A DNA stretch of 64,000 nt from Streptomyces ruber (lineage in GTDB: Bacteria > Actinomycetota > Actinomycetes > Streptomycetales > Streptomycetaceae): contig NZ_BMQK01000014.1 of NCBI RefSeq assembly GCF_014648075.1, forward strand, positions 141,558-205,557, written 5' to 3'. A program made the position numbers and the translations under genes. Position 1 is the first letter of the stretch. Every line of letters starts with the position of its first letter. A model generated the notes under the pieces. It was given only the letters and a program-made list of their open reading frames with translations. It was not told where the DNA came from and did no database searches. This document shows, piece by piece, positions 48,850-57,113 of this stretch.

Positions 48850-49767
48850 TCAACCCGCTGCGGTGTCCGCGGTCAGTGCCTCGCGGAGGCGGGTTTCGGC
48901 CGCACCGAGGGTCAGCCCGGAGGTCAGCACCCCGGCCAACCGCCAGTAGCGGGACATCACCGGGTGGTCCGCCGCGGCCAGGCGGGCGGTGAGGGCACGG
49001 CGGAAGGCGGGGCTGTCACGGGTGCCGTCGGCGCGGGCGTGGGCGGCGACGTAGCAGTCGAGGGCCTCGCCGAGGGCCGGGCCCAGGCCGGTGCGCAGGG
49101 CGGCGTCCACGAGCCGGTAGGCCTCGTGCAGACCGTCGTAGAGCAGGTCCGGGTGTGCGGCGGGGTCGGGCCGGTGGGACGCGAGACAGCCGTCGGTGGC
49201 GGCCGTCGCCAGGGTGTGCAGGCGGGCGAAGGCGAGGACCTGCTCCGGTGTCGGGTCGTCCGGGACGGAGGGGAGAGCAGCCTCGGTGACCGCCGAGCGG
49301 AGGCGGGCGGAGAGCCGGACCGGCAGCAGACGGCGCCAGTAGTGGGCGAGCGCGGCCGTGCTGGGCGGGACGCCGACCGCCCCGATGGCCGCCAGCCGCT
49401 CCGCCCGCTCCTCCGGAGCGCTCTCCGCGAGCACCCGCAGCGCGGCCTCCCGCCAGCGCAGGGCGGCGAGTTGCGCCCCGGTGTCCGCCAGCCTCCGCGC
49501 CACGACGGCCTCCAGTGTGTCGCCGCGGTCGAGGACACGCCCGATCTCGGGCACGGGCACGTCGAGGGAGCGCAGCGAACGGATCATGCGCAGCCGGGCC
49601 GGCGCGTCGGGCCCGTAACGGCGGTGGCCGCCGCCGCTGCGTCCCGCCTCGGGCAACAGGCCCTGGTCGGAGTAGAAGCGCACGGTCTTGACCGTGGCCC
49701 CCGTCCGCGCGGCGAGTTCGCCGATGCTCAGGGTGCCGTCGTCCGCCGGGGGGCGATCGTCCGTCAC
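48850..49767 (-). CDS. MerR-family regulator with long C-terminal domain
   Basis: A 305-residue MerR-type regulator. Winged helix at about 12-80 (LSIGELAARTGATVKTVRFY, then GGHRRYGPDAPARLRMIRSL), linker helix, and a helical C-terminal domain of about 190 residues that could bind a small ligand. GTG 49767 has AGGGAGG upstream. It is divergent from the double alpha/beta-hydrolase, with a MerR-type promoter between; the hydrolase is the likely target. Confidence 0.92.
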   Translation of the reverse strand: MTDDRPPADDGTLSIGELAARTGATVKTVRFYSDQGLLPEAGRSGGGHRRYGPDAPARLRMIRSLRSLDVPVPEIGRVLDRGDTLEAVVARRLADTGAQLAALRWREAALRVLAESAPEERAERLAAIGAVGVPPSTAALAHYWRRLLPVRLSARLRSAVTEAALPSVPDDPTPEQVLAFARLHTLATAATDGCLASHRPDPAAHPDLLYDGLHEAYRLVDAALRTGLGPALGEALDCYVAAHARADGTRDSPAFRRALTARLAAADHPVMSRYWRLAGVLTSGLTLGAAETRLREALTADTAAG

Positions 49768-49770
49768 GGC

Positions 49771-49801
49771 TTGAACCTCCCTCTGGGGGAGTTCCTAGCG
49801 T
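49771..49801 (+). promoter_or_regulatory. MerR-type promoter for double hydrolase
   Basis: TTGAAC (49771-49776) and TAGCGT (49796-49801) are spaced by 19 bp, the over-long spacing typical of MerR-activated promoters. An imperfect inverted repeat, GAACCTCCC / GGGAGTTC, overlaps the -35 box and fills the spacer. It reads toward the hydrolase start at 49834. Confidence 0.65.
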
Positions 49802-49833
49802 ACCCGTGTCCGACCCACCCCTTGGAGGCGCTG

Positions 49834-51348
49834 ATGTCTGTATTCGTCCTGGTCTCCGGCCCGTTCACGGACGGCCGGATCTGGAGCGGCGTGGCCGGCC
49901 GGCTGCGGGAGGCGGGCGCCGCTGCGCACCCGGTGACGCTGAGCGGGCGGCCCGACGCCGATCTGGAGACGCACATCGAGGACGTGGTCCGGCTGGTCGA
50001 CTCCCTGGACGCGCCGGACGCGCCGGACGCGCCGCAGGTGGTGCTGGTCGGCCACGACTACGCCATCCACCCGGTGCTGGGAGCGGCCGACCGCCGCGCG
50101 GAGCGGGTCGCCCGGATCGTGTACCTGGACGCCGGACTGCCGCAGCACGGTGACCCGGCGCTGGCCCTGGTGCCGGACGCGAGAGTCCACGAACTCCTGG
50201 GAGCGGACGGCGGTTCCGGGCCGGTGCCGCCGCCGGGGCCGGACGAGTGGCAGCGCTGGGGCAGCACGGAGGGGCTGTCCACGGAGCAGCTCGAACTGCT
50301 GACCCGGCTGGCCGCACCGCAGCCCCCGCGGACGCTGACGCAGCCGCTGCGGCTGACGGGCGCCGCGGCGGACGTGCCCACCAGCGGCATCCTGTGCACG
50401 GCGGGAGGAGTGACCGTCGAGACGATCGAGGCTCTCGTGCACACGGGTCCGCCGCAGTTCCGTGAGCTCGCCCGTCCGGACGTCGGCTTCCTCGAACTGG
50501 CCACCGGCCACTGGCCGATGCTCTCGTCCCCGGACGCGCTGGCCGGCCTGCTGCTCCGCGCGGCCGCGGGCGAGGGCCGGCGGCTGACCGCGCCCGAGGG
50601 CGGGACGGCGTTCGCCCGTCCCTTCCTGCTCGACGGCCCCGACGTCCCAAAGGTCACGCGCGTACGGCACGGACGGGTGGACCTGCACCTGCCGCCGGAG
50701 CGCGCGGAGGCGCGGGGGCCGTGGCCCGCCGTGCTGTTCGTGCACGGCGGCCCCGTGCCGCGCGACCTCGTCCCCACGCCGCGCGACGCGCCGATGTACG
50801 TCGGCTACGCCCGCTGCGCGGCGGCTGTGGGCGCGGTGGGCGCCGTCGTCGACCACCGCCTGCACGGCATCACCGACTACGCGCGCGCCGCGGACGACGT
50901 GACCGAGGCCGTCCGGCTGCTGCGGTCCGACCCCCGCGTGGACGCGGACCGCATCGCCCTGTGGTTCTTCTCCGGCGGCGGACTGCTCGCGGCGGACTGG
51001 CTCGCGGCCCCGCCCGCGTGGCTGCGCTGCCTGGCCCTCACCTACCCGATCCTGTCCCCGCTCCCGGGCTGGGGCGCCGTCGGCGACCGTTTCGGCCCGG
51101 TCGCCGCACTGCGCGCCGACGGCGCGGCACCGCCTCCCCTGGTGCTCACGCGGGCGGGCCAGGAGACACCGCAGATCGCCGCCACGGTACGGGAGTTCAC
51201 GACCGCGGCGGAGGAGACGAGGACCCCGGTCGACATCATCGACGTGCCGCACGGTGTCCACGGCTTCGAGACCCGCCCCCCGACGGACGAGTCCCGTGCC
51301 GCGGTGATCCGGGCCGTGCGCACGGTGCGCGCCCACCTGGGGTCCTGA
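49834..51348 (+). CDS. Tandem double alpha/beta-hydrolase
   Basis: A 504-residue fusion of two alpha/beta-hydrolase domains. Residues 1-240 resemble small esterases (FVLVSGPFTDGRIWSGVAGR, cap, ATGHWPMLSSPDALAGLL), but the nucleophile elbow is GHDYA with Asp75 where the family has Ser. Residues 255-504 form a dienelactone-hydrolase/acyl-peptidase-like domain with HGGP oxyanion loop, nucleophile Ser380 in FFSGGG, and late His in PHGVHGFE. ATG 49834 has GGAGG upstream. It is divergent from a MerR regulator under a MerR-type promoter. Substrate unknown. Confidence 0.85.
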   Translation: MSVFVLVSGPFTDGRIWSGVAGRLREAGAAAHPVTLSGRPDADLETHIEDVVRLVDSLDAPDAPDAPQVVLVGHDYAIHPVLGAADRRAERVARIVYLDAGLPQHGDPALALVPDARVHELLGADGGSGPVPPPGPDEWQRWGSTEGLSTEQLELLTRLAAPQPPRTLTQPLRLTGAAADVPTSGILCTAGGVTVETIEALVHTGPPQFRELARPDVGFLELATGHWPMLSSPDALAGLLLRAAAGEGRRLTAPEGGTAFARPFLLDGPDVPKVTRVRHGRVDLHLPPERAEARGPWPAVLFVHGGPVPRDLVPTPRDAPMYVGYARCAAAVGAVGAVVDHRLHGITDYARAADDVTEAVRLLRSDPRVDADRIALWFFSGGGLLAADWLAAPPAWLRCLALTYPILSPLPGWGAVGDRFGPVAALRADGAAPPPLVLTRAGQETPQIAATVREFTTAAEETRTPVDIIDVPHGVHGFETRPPTDESRAAVIRAVRTVRAHLGS

Positions 51349-51466
51349 CGGGCCGTCACCCTCGTCGGCGGCTCCGTCGGCCATGGTCCACGGCGACACC
51401 GCGTGCCGGTCACCGTCCGGGTGAGGCGTGGAGGTGTCGGGAGACGCCCCCGGTGGCATTCCCTGG

Positions 51467-51496
51467 GAGTCGAGTCGAGTCGAGTCAAGTCAAGTC
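51467..51496. repeat. Pentanucleotide repeat (GAGTC/AAGTC)
   Basis: Four GAGTC units followed by two AAGTC units run head to tail at 51467-51496, directly upstream of the VOC remnant. It looks like slippage expansion at a decayed gene end. Confidence 0.85.
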
Positions 51497-51515
51497 GCGG
51501 CGACGGCCCGGCACG

Positions 51516-51623
51516 GTCGACCACGACGGCGGCCGCGGCGTGTACTTCCCGGACCCGGCGGGGCACTTCCCGGAGCTCGTCACCGTTCCGTACGGCGGCC
51601 GGGCCCCCGCGCCGCGCTCCTGA
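51516..51623 (+). pseudogene. C-terminal remnant of VOC/glyoxalase-family protein
   Basis: Codons from 51516 to the stop at 51621-51623 encode GGRGVYFPDPAGHFPELVTV then PYGG. This is the last strand pair of a vicinal-oxygen-chelate protein (typical ending GRGVYFRDPDGHLLELITxPYG), including its metal-ligand Glu. Everything upstream is gone and replaced by a GAGTC repeat. No start or ribosome site. The rest of the 508-bp gap (51349-51856) holds only a 21-codon ORF (51669-51734) that I cannot assign. Confidence 0.75.
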
Positions 51624-51856
51624 ATACCGGGATGCCCCGGCGGACGGCCGTCGGGTACCGTGCGGGCCATGCCGAGCCCCGAGTCGTCCGAGGTGGGGGC
51701 CGCCGGTCACGCCGTCGGCCCCCTGCACCCCTGAGTCCGTGAGCCTGCCGGCCTGCCGCACCGTGTGCGCGGCGGGCCGGACACGTGCGCCCACCGGGGC
51801 CGACCGCGGTGACGAGACGTCCTCCTGCACGTTTCTCATCACCTCGGAGTCACTCG

Positions 51857-53026
51857 ATGCCTCTTCCGCTGTACCTGCTCGCCGTGGCGGTCTTCGCCAT
51901 GGGCACGTCGGAGTTCATGCTCGTCGGCCTGCTGCCGGACATCGCCCCGGACCTGGGCGTCACCGTCGGGGCGGCATCCGCCCTCACCTCGGCCTACGCG
52001 GCCGGGATGATCGTCGGTGCGCCGCTCGTGGCCGCTCTGGCCCGCGACTGGCCGCCGCGGAGCAGCCTCCTCGCGTCCGTCCTCGTGTTCGCGGCGGCCC
52101 ACGTCGTCGGCGCCACCACGACGGCCTTCCCGGTCCTGTTCGCCACCCGGATCGTCGCGGCGCTCGCGAACGCGGGGTTCCTCGCCGTGGCCCTGACGAC
52201 CGCCGCCGCACTGGTCGCGCCCGACAGGAAGGGACGCGCACTGGCCGTGCTGCTGTCCGGCACGACGGTGGCCACGATCGCCGGAGTGCCCGGGGGAGCG
52301 GCGCTCGGCACGATGTTCGGATGGCGGGCCGCCTTCTGGGCCGTCGCCGCCCTCTGCCTGCCCGCGGCCGTCGGCATCCTCACGGGCACCCCGGCACGTC
52401 CCGCGCGGAGGGACGAGACCGCCGCGCCCGTCCTGCGCGCCGAGCTCGCGCTCCTCGCGCGCCCGCGGCTGCTCACGGTGATGCTGCTCGGCGCGCTGGT
52501 GAACGCGGCGACCTTCGCGGGCTTCACCTTCCTCGCCCCCGTCGTGACCGGCGCCGCCGGCCTCGCCGGACCGTGGGTGCCGGTGGCCCTGGCGCTCTTC
52601 GGCGCCGGCTCCTTCGCCGGGGTCACCGTCGCCGGACGGCTGTCCGACCGGCGCCCCCGGGCGGTCGTCGCCGTCGGCGGTCCGCTGCTGCTCACCGGCT
52701 GGCTCGCCCTCGCCGTGCTGGCCGCCGAGCCGGCCGCCCTGCTCGTCCTCGTGTTCGCGCAGGGCGCGCTGTCGTTCGCGCTGGGCAGCACGCTGATCAC
52801 CCGGGTCCTGTACGAGGCGGCGGGCGCCCCCGCCATGGCGGGCTCGTACGCCACCGTGGCGCTCAACGTCGGCGCCGCCACCGGGCCGCTCGTCGCCGCG
52901 CCCACGCTCGGCACCGCGGCCGGGCACCGCGGGCCGCTGTGGATGAGCGGACTGCTCGTCCTCGTCGCACTGCTCGTCGCGTTCCCCGTCACCGTGGTGC
53001 GCGGCCGGCATCGGCTGCCCGGGTGA
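51857..53026 (+). CDS. MFS efflux pump, Cmx/CmrA-like
   Basis: A 389-residue 12-helix major facilitator. It begins MPLPLYLLAVAVFAMGTSEF and continues MLVGLLPDIAPDLGVT. The conserved loop 2-3 and the GWRAAFWAVAALC in helix 5-6 place it in the drug:H+ antiporter DHA1 group. The N terminus is very like the Cmx/CmrA chloramphenicol exporters of actinomycetes. Chloramphenicol resistance is possible but related pumps export other compounds. ATG 51857 follows TCGGAGT. No regulator is adjacent. Confidence 0.88.
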   Translation: MPLPLYLLAVAVFAMGTSEFMLVGLLPDIAPDLGVTVGAASALTSAYAAGMIVGAPLVAALARDWPPRSSLLASVLVFAAAHVVGATTTAFPVLFATRIVAALANAGFLAVALTTAAALVAPDRKGRALAVLLSGTTVATIAGVPGGAALGTMFGWRAAFWAVAALCLPAAVGILTGTPARPARRDETAAPVLRAELALLARPRLLTVMLLGALVNAATFAGFTFLAPVVTGAAGLAGPWVPVALALFGAGSFAGVTVAGRLSDRRPRAVVAVGGPLLLTGWLALAVLAAEPAALLVLVFAQGALSFALGSTLITRVLYEAAGAPAMAGSYATVALNVGAATGPLVAAPTLGTAAGHRGPLWMSGLLVLVALLVAFPVTVVRGRHRLPG

Positions 53027-53160
53027 CAGACGGCGCCGCGGCGGTACGGCGGGACGCGCGGGTGGCACCCATGCATGCGGGGCGCTGTGCGACGCGTCCC
53101 GTTCCGATCACCGGTGCGGTGCCGACCCGTGGCCCCGCCGGTCAGAAGGAGGCCATACCG

Positions 53161-53844
53161 ATGCGTAGACGACTGGTGTCCGCCGCCGTGGTGGCGGTGG
53201 CGCTGTCCGGGATATCCGTGCCCGCCGCGTTCGCCGCCGGGGTGAGCGGCCAGGACGAGACGTTCCTGAAGGGAGCCCACCAGGGCAACCTCGCGGAGAT
53301 CGCGGCGGGTGAGGACGCCTCGAAGAACGCGACGAGCGCATGTGTGAAGAAGGTCGGCGCCGTACTGGTGCGCGACCACACCAAGCTGGACGCGGACGTG
53401 AAGACACTCGCCGGCAAGGTGGACGTGACGCTGCCGGCGTCCCCGACCGCGGAGCAGGAGAAGGAACTGGCCGCCGTGCGGGCCGAGGCCGGCAGCACGG
53501 CGTACGACACGGCGTGGCTCACCGCGCAGGAGACCGCGCACCGCAAGACGCTCGCGCTGATCGACCAGGAGCTCGAGGACGGGCAGAACGCCGAGGTCGT
53601 CGCCGCCGCCCGGACGGCACGCCCGGTGGTGGCGATGCACCTGGAGATGGTGCGCGGCGGGACCTGCCACGAGGCCGAGGACGCCGGCACGGTCGGCGCC
53701 GGAACCGGCGGGCACCTGGCCGCCGCCGACGACTCGCCCGCCACCGTCGGCATGGTGGGCACGGTGACCGGCGGCGGGCTGATCGCCGCCGGCGGAGCCG
53801 CCTGGCTGCTGCGCACACGGCGCCGCCCGGCCGGGGAGAACTGA
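53161..53844 (+). CDS. Secreted DUF4142 protein with C-terminal membrane anchor
   Basis: A 227-residue exported protein: signal peptide to about 25 (PAAFAAG), then a DUF4142 ferritin-like four-helix domain (about 28-168, with QDETFLKGAHQGNLAEIAAG, VRDHTKLDADVKTLA, and the closing ARPVVAMHLEM). A short linker leads to a C-terminal hydrophobic helix (about 196-217) and a positive tail RTRRRP. The end has the layout of a cell-wall-sorted protein but no clear LPxTG/LAxTG motif precedes the helix. GAAGGAGG precedes the ATG. A sortase gene starts 4 bp later, so the two are probably co-translated. Confidence 0.88.
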   Translation: MRRRLVSAAVVAVALSGISVPAAFAAGVSGQDETFLKGAHQGNLAEIAAGEDASKNATSACVKKVGAVLVRDHTKLDADVKTLAGKVDVTLPASPTAEQEKELAAVRAEAGSTAYDTAWLTAQETAHRKTLALIDQELEDGQNAEVVAAARTARPVVAMHLEMVRGGTCHEAEDAGTVGAGTGGHLAAADDSPATVGMVGTVTGGGLIAAGGAAWLLRTRRRPAGEN

Positions 53845-53848
53845 GGCC

Positions 53849-54490
53849 GTGACACGCCGCCGGCGGGCCGCCGTGTTCCTCATGGTCTGCGGACTGACCG
53901 TCTGCGGGCTGGGCGCGGTGGCCGCCGGCTGGCTGACCTGGAGCATGACGCGGGCGCGCCCCGACGACGCGGGTTCCCTGCCCGCCGGCGTGCACCGCGC
54001 CGTGTCCGGCGACGCCCGTGAGGCGTCGGCCCCCGTCCGCGTGCACGGACCCGCCGGCCTGGACGCCGCCGTCGTACCGGTCGCCGCCCGGGCCGACGGG
54101 GACCTGGCCCTGCCCTCGGACCCCCGCACGGGCGGATGGTGGTCACTGGGAGCGCAGGCGGGCGCTCCCGCCGGTACGGTCCTGATCGCGGGACACGTCG
54201 ACAGCCGCAGGGGCGGGCTCGGCCCCTTCGCCGCCCTGCACGAGACGCCCGTGGGCGCCGACGTGACGGTGACGGGCGCCGACGCCGAGGTGCGCCGCTA
54301 CCGGGTCACCGCCCGGCGCACCTACCGGCGCGAGAAGCTGCCCACGGACCTCTTCGCCCGCACCGGGCCGCACCGCCTGGCCCTCCTGACCTGCGCCGGA
54401 CCCTACGACCGCGGGTCGGGCCGGTACGCGCGCAACCTCGTCCTGTACGCCGCGCCCCGGCCGGGCCGGTTGCCCCGACCGGGCCACTGA
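53849..54490 (+). CDS. Class F sortase
   Basis: A 213-residue membrane-anchored transpeptidase: an N-terminal helix (about 8-30), then the sortase beta-barrel. Catalytic residues are H116 (VLIAGHVDS), C182 (LALLTCAGPYD) and the Arg in the following GRYARNLVLY strand (R195 or R192). The TCxG followed by a GRYxxNLVLYA ending is typical of the class F enzymes of actinobacteria. GTG 53849 lies 4 bp after the DUF4142 stop. The pairing suggests the upstream protein, or one like it, is its substrate, although a canonical sorting motif is absent. Confidence 0.9.
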   Translation: MTRRRRAAVFLMVCGLTVCGLGAVAAGWLTWSMTRARPDDAGSLPAGVHRAVSGDAREASAPVRVHGPAGLDAAVVPVAARADGDLALPSDPRTGGWWSLGAQAGAPAGTVLIAGHVDSRRGGLGPFAALHETPVGADVTVTGADAEVRRYRVTARRTYRREKLPTDLFARTGPHRLALLTCAGPYDRGSGRYARNLVLYAAPRPGRLPRPGH

Positions 54491-54537
54491 CCGCCGCGAC
54501 AGGTGTGCGGCGCGGCCTTCCGGGGACCCCACAGATC

Positions 54538-54987
54538 ATGAACCATCACGAGGACGGCCCCGACCGGGCCCACCGCCGCCCCAAGGGTGTCGGCGACGAG
54601 ACGGTGGAGGCGCTCGGCTCCCTGTCCAAGGCACTGGAGACGACCGAACGGGCCCGCGGCCACCTGTACGCGTTCCACCAGCTGACCGGCAGTGCCGACC
54701 TGGAACTGGACCGGGCCGTGGACCTGCTGCGCAAGGCCGGCCACGAGGAGTGGGCCGACCGCGTCCAGCGGGAGATCCTGGGCCGCAACATCATCCCCGG
54801 GCACTGGACGTTCCAGATCGTCGAGGCCTACAACCGCACGTACTACGAGCCGTTCAGGGACCTGGAGCGCCAGGCCCTCGCCGACCTCGTCGACGGCCGC
54901 GACCACCTGTACGAGGCCGAGATGAAGGAGGCCCGCCGCACCGTGGGCCATCCCGACCACACGGCGCGCCCGGACACCCCGCGCTAG
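54538..54987 (+). CDS. Conserved hypothetical helical protein
   Basis: A 149-residue soluble, largely helical, charged protein. Residues 20-130 read as long helices (ETVEALGSLSKALETTERAR, ADLELDRAVDLLRKAGHEEW, then NIIPGHWTFQIVEAYNRTYY). No signal, membrane segment or known motif. I recognise it as a type common in Streptomyces but with no known role. It starts 47 bp after the sortase and ends at a strong terminator. Confidence 0.8.
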   Translation: MNHHEDGPDRAHRRPKGVGDETVEALGSLSKALETTERARGHLYAFHQLTGSADLELDRAVDLLRKAGHEEWADRVQREILGRNIIPGHWTFQIVEAYNRTYYEPFRDLERQALADLVDGRDHLYEAEMKEARRTVGHPDHTARPDTPR

Positions 54988-55000
54988 GCGCCGCGCCGGG

Positions 55001-55067
55001 CGTCCGGTGCGGCGTCGCGCGGTTCCCCGCGCCCCTCCGAGGGGCGCGGGGCCGTCCGCACCGGACG
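55001..55067. terminator. Nested bidirectional terminator
   Basis: Two perfect 12-bp stems are nested: outer CGTCCGGTGCGG (55001-55012) with 55056-55067, and inner CCCCGCGCCCCT (55025-55036) with 55040-55051 around a CCG loop. The structure fills the gap between the hypothetical gene and the convergent KdgD gene, ending both transcripts. Confidence 0.8.
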
Positions 55068-55068
55068 G

Positions 55069-55980
55069 TCAGGAGGCCAGTACGGCCCGCCCCGCGGCGA
55101 TGACGGCCGCGAGTTCCTCGGTCTCCTGCTCGGTGAGGGGGGTCAGCGGCGGGCGGACCGGCCCCGCCTTGATGCCCGACAGGGTCACTCCCGCCTTCAC
55201 CAGCGACACCGCGTAGCCCGGCACCCGTTGGCGCAGGCGGACCAGGGGGTGGAAGAAGACGCGCAGGAGCGCGTCCACCCGGTCCTGGTCGCCCTCCTCG
55301 ACCGCGCGGTGGAAGGCGAGCGAGACGTCCGGCGCGAACGCGAAGGCGGCCGAGGAGTACAGCTCCACGCCCAGGGCGCGGTACGCGAGCTGGCTCGCCT
55401 CGGCAGTGGGCATGCCGTTGAAGAACTGGAAGGGCTTGCCGGACGCGCTCAGCGCCTCGCGCACGGCGGGGACGACGCGCGCGACGAGGTCCAGGTCGCC
55501 GGTGCCGTCCTTCAGCCCGGTCACGGTCGGCAGCCGGGCGACCTCCACCGCCGAGTGCTCGTCGAACCGGGCGTTCGCCCGGTTGTAGACGATCACCGGC
55601 AGATCGGTCTCCCCGGCGACCGCCCGGGTGTAGGCGACGAGACCGGCGGCCGGTGACGCGACCAGGTAGGGCGGCATGAGCAGCAGGCCGTCCACGCCGG
55701 ACCCGGCCGCGGTCCGGGCGAACCGCCGGGCCAGGCCGAGCGAACCGCCGGCCCCGGCGTACACCGGGACGCGGCCTCCCACCGCGTCCACGGCGGTCCG
55801 GGTGACCGCGGCGAACTCCTCCAGGTCCAGGGCATGGAACTCGCCCGTGCCGCAGGCGACGAAGACGCCGCCCGGACCGGCCTCCATCCCCGCCGTGACG
55901 TGTTGGTGCAGGGCATCGAGGTCGACGTCACCACCGGCGGTGAAGGGGGTGACGGGGAAGAACAGAACGCCTCTGAGCAT
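55069..55980 (-). CDS. kdgD: 5-dehydro-4-deoxyglucarate dehydratase (KdgD)
   Basis: A 303-residue class I aldolase-like enzyme of the DapA family. It converts 5-keto-4-deoxy-D-glucarate to 2,5-dioxopentanoate (alpha-ketoglutarate semialdehyde), CO2 and water. Schiff-base lysine K157 is in VTGLKDGTGD and the catalytic tyrosine is Y132 in VIVYNRANARF. The substrate loop GTGEFHAL (44-51) matches KdgD rather than true DapA. The start has AGGTAGGAAACC upstream. It is the last gene of a four-gene sugar-acid operon; the glucarate-dehydratase-like enzyme upstream would make its substrate. Confidence 0.9.
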   Translation of the reverse strand: MLRGVLFFPVTPFTAGGDVDLDALHQHVTAGMEAGPGGVFVACGTGEFHALDLEEFAAVTRTAVDAVGGRVPVYAGAGGSLGLARRFARTAAGSGVDGLLLMPPYLVASPAAGLVAYTRAVAGETDLPVIVYNRANARFDEHSAVEVARLPTVTGLKDGTGDLDLVARVVPAVREALSASGKPFQFFNGMPTAEASQLAYRALGVELYSSAAFAFAPDVSLAFHRAVEEGDQDRVDALLRVFFHPLVRLRQRVPGYAVSLVKAGVTLSGIKAGPVRPPLTPLTEQETEELAAVIAAGRAVLAS

Positions 55981-56098
55981 GAGTGGTTTCCTACCTCTTG
56001 GGGCAGCGGTGGCATGCTGGTGCGACTGTGCGGGTGCGACTGCGCCGGTGTTCGTCCGGCGCGGTGGCGCGGTGGTGCGGGTACGGCCGCCGGAGCGG

Positions 56099-57106
56099 TC
56101 ATGGCGTGGGTACGCGGTGCGGTGCCGTCCGGGCCTCGCCGGTCCGCACCGTGCCCGTGAGCGGCTCTCCGCGCGCCAGGCGGTTGACGTTGTCGGCGAT
56201 CTCCTCCGCGCGGGCGGCGAAGGTGCCGGCCGTGTGGCCGGAGTGGTGCGGGGTCCTCACCACGTCGGGCAGTTCGTGGAAGGGCAGCCGGCTCGGTGCC
56301 CCGGGCGGGGCGGACCACCACACGTCCAGCGCGGCGCCGCCGATGGTGCGGGCGCGCAGGGCCTCGTACAGCGCCTCCTCCTGCACCACCGGTCCCCGGG
56401 CCACGTCGACCAGCAGCGATTCAGGGCCCATGGCGGCCAGTTCGGCCGGGCCGATCAGTCCGCGGGTGGCGGGGCCGAGGGGCACCGTGACCACGACGAC
56501 GTCGGAGTCGGCGAGCAGGTCGTGCAGCCGGTCGTTCCCGCCGATCCAGTCGGGCCGCAGGTCGGCGGGGACCGGCGCGGAGGGGTCGCGCCGCACGGCG
56601 CGCACCCGGAGGCCGACAGCCTGGCACAGCCGTGCGACCTCGGTGCCGGTCTCGCCGAACCCGATGACGCCCACCCGGCGGCCCTGGAGGGTTCTGCCGA
56701 AGGGGAGTCCGCGGTCGACGGCCACGTTGCGCCACCGTCCGGCGCGCAGCGCGCGTCCGGCTCCGAGGACGTCGCGGGAGAGCATCATCACCGACATGAG
56801 CACGTGCTCGGCGATGGAGCGGCCGTGGCGGTGGGTGGTGCTGACGGTCACCCCGGGGTGCAGCGCGTCCAGGGCGTTGCCGTCGTGGCCGGCGCCGGCG
56901 ACGTGCACGAGCCGCAGCCGCGCGGCCCGCCGGGCGTCCCCGGCGCCGAGTTTCGTGCCGACGTGGACCTCGACGTCGGAGAGGGCTTCCGCCTTCCGTT
57001 CCGCGTCCCGGTCGCAGGCCTCCAGCCAGCCGTGCCGGCCCTCCGTGCGCGCCATCAGCGGCTCGTGGAACCGGCTCAGGATGCGGTGGTCGAGCATGAT
57101 GCGCAC
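56099..57106 (-). CDS. D-isomer-specific 2-hydroxyacid dehydrogenase
   Basis: A 335-residue NAD-dependent dehydrogenase. The NAD-binding fold has VGVIGFGETGTEVARL (GxGxxG), the catalytic Arg is in VDVARGPVVQEEAL, and the late catalytic His is in RTPHHSGHT. GTG 57106 starts 8 bp after the upstream enolase stop, so the two are coupled; a second start (ATG 57097) is possible. In this operon it may reduce or oxidise a sugar-acid-derived 2-oxo acid, or glyoxylate. Confidence 0.88.
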   Translation of the reverse strand: MRIMLDHRILSRFHEPLMARTEGRHGWLEACDRDAERKAEALSDVEVHVGTKLGAGDARRAARLRLVHVAGAGHDGNALDALHPGVTVSTTHRHGRSIAEHVLMSVMMLSRDVLGAGRALRAGRWRNVAVDRGLPFGRTLQGRRVGVIGFGETGTEVARLCQAVGLRVRAVRRDPSAPVPADLRPDWIGGNDRLHDLLADSDVVVVTVPLGPATRGLIGPAELAAMGPESLLVDVARGPVVQEEALYEALRARTIGGAALDVWWSAPPGAPSRLPFHELPDVVRTPHHSGHTAGTFAARAEEIADNVNRLARGEPLTGTVRTGEARTAPHRVPTP

Positions 57107-57113
57107 GGGCGGG

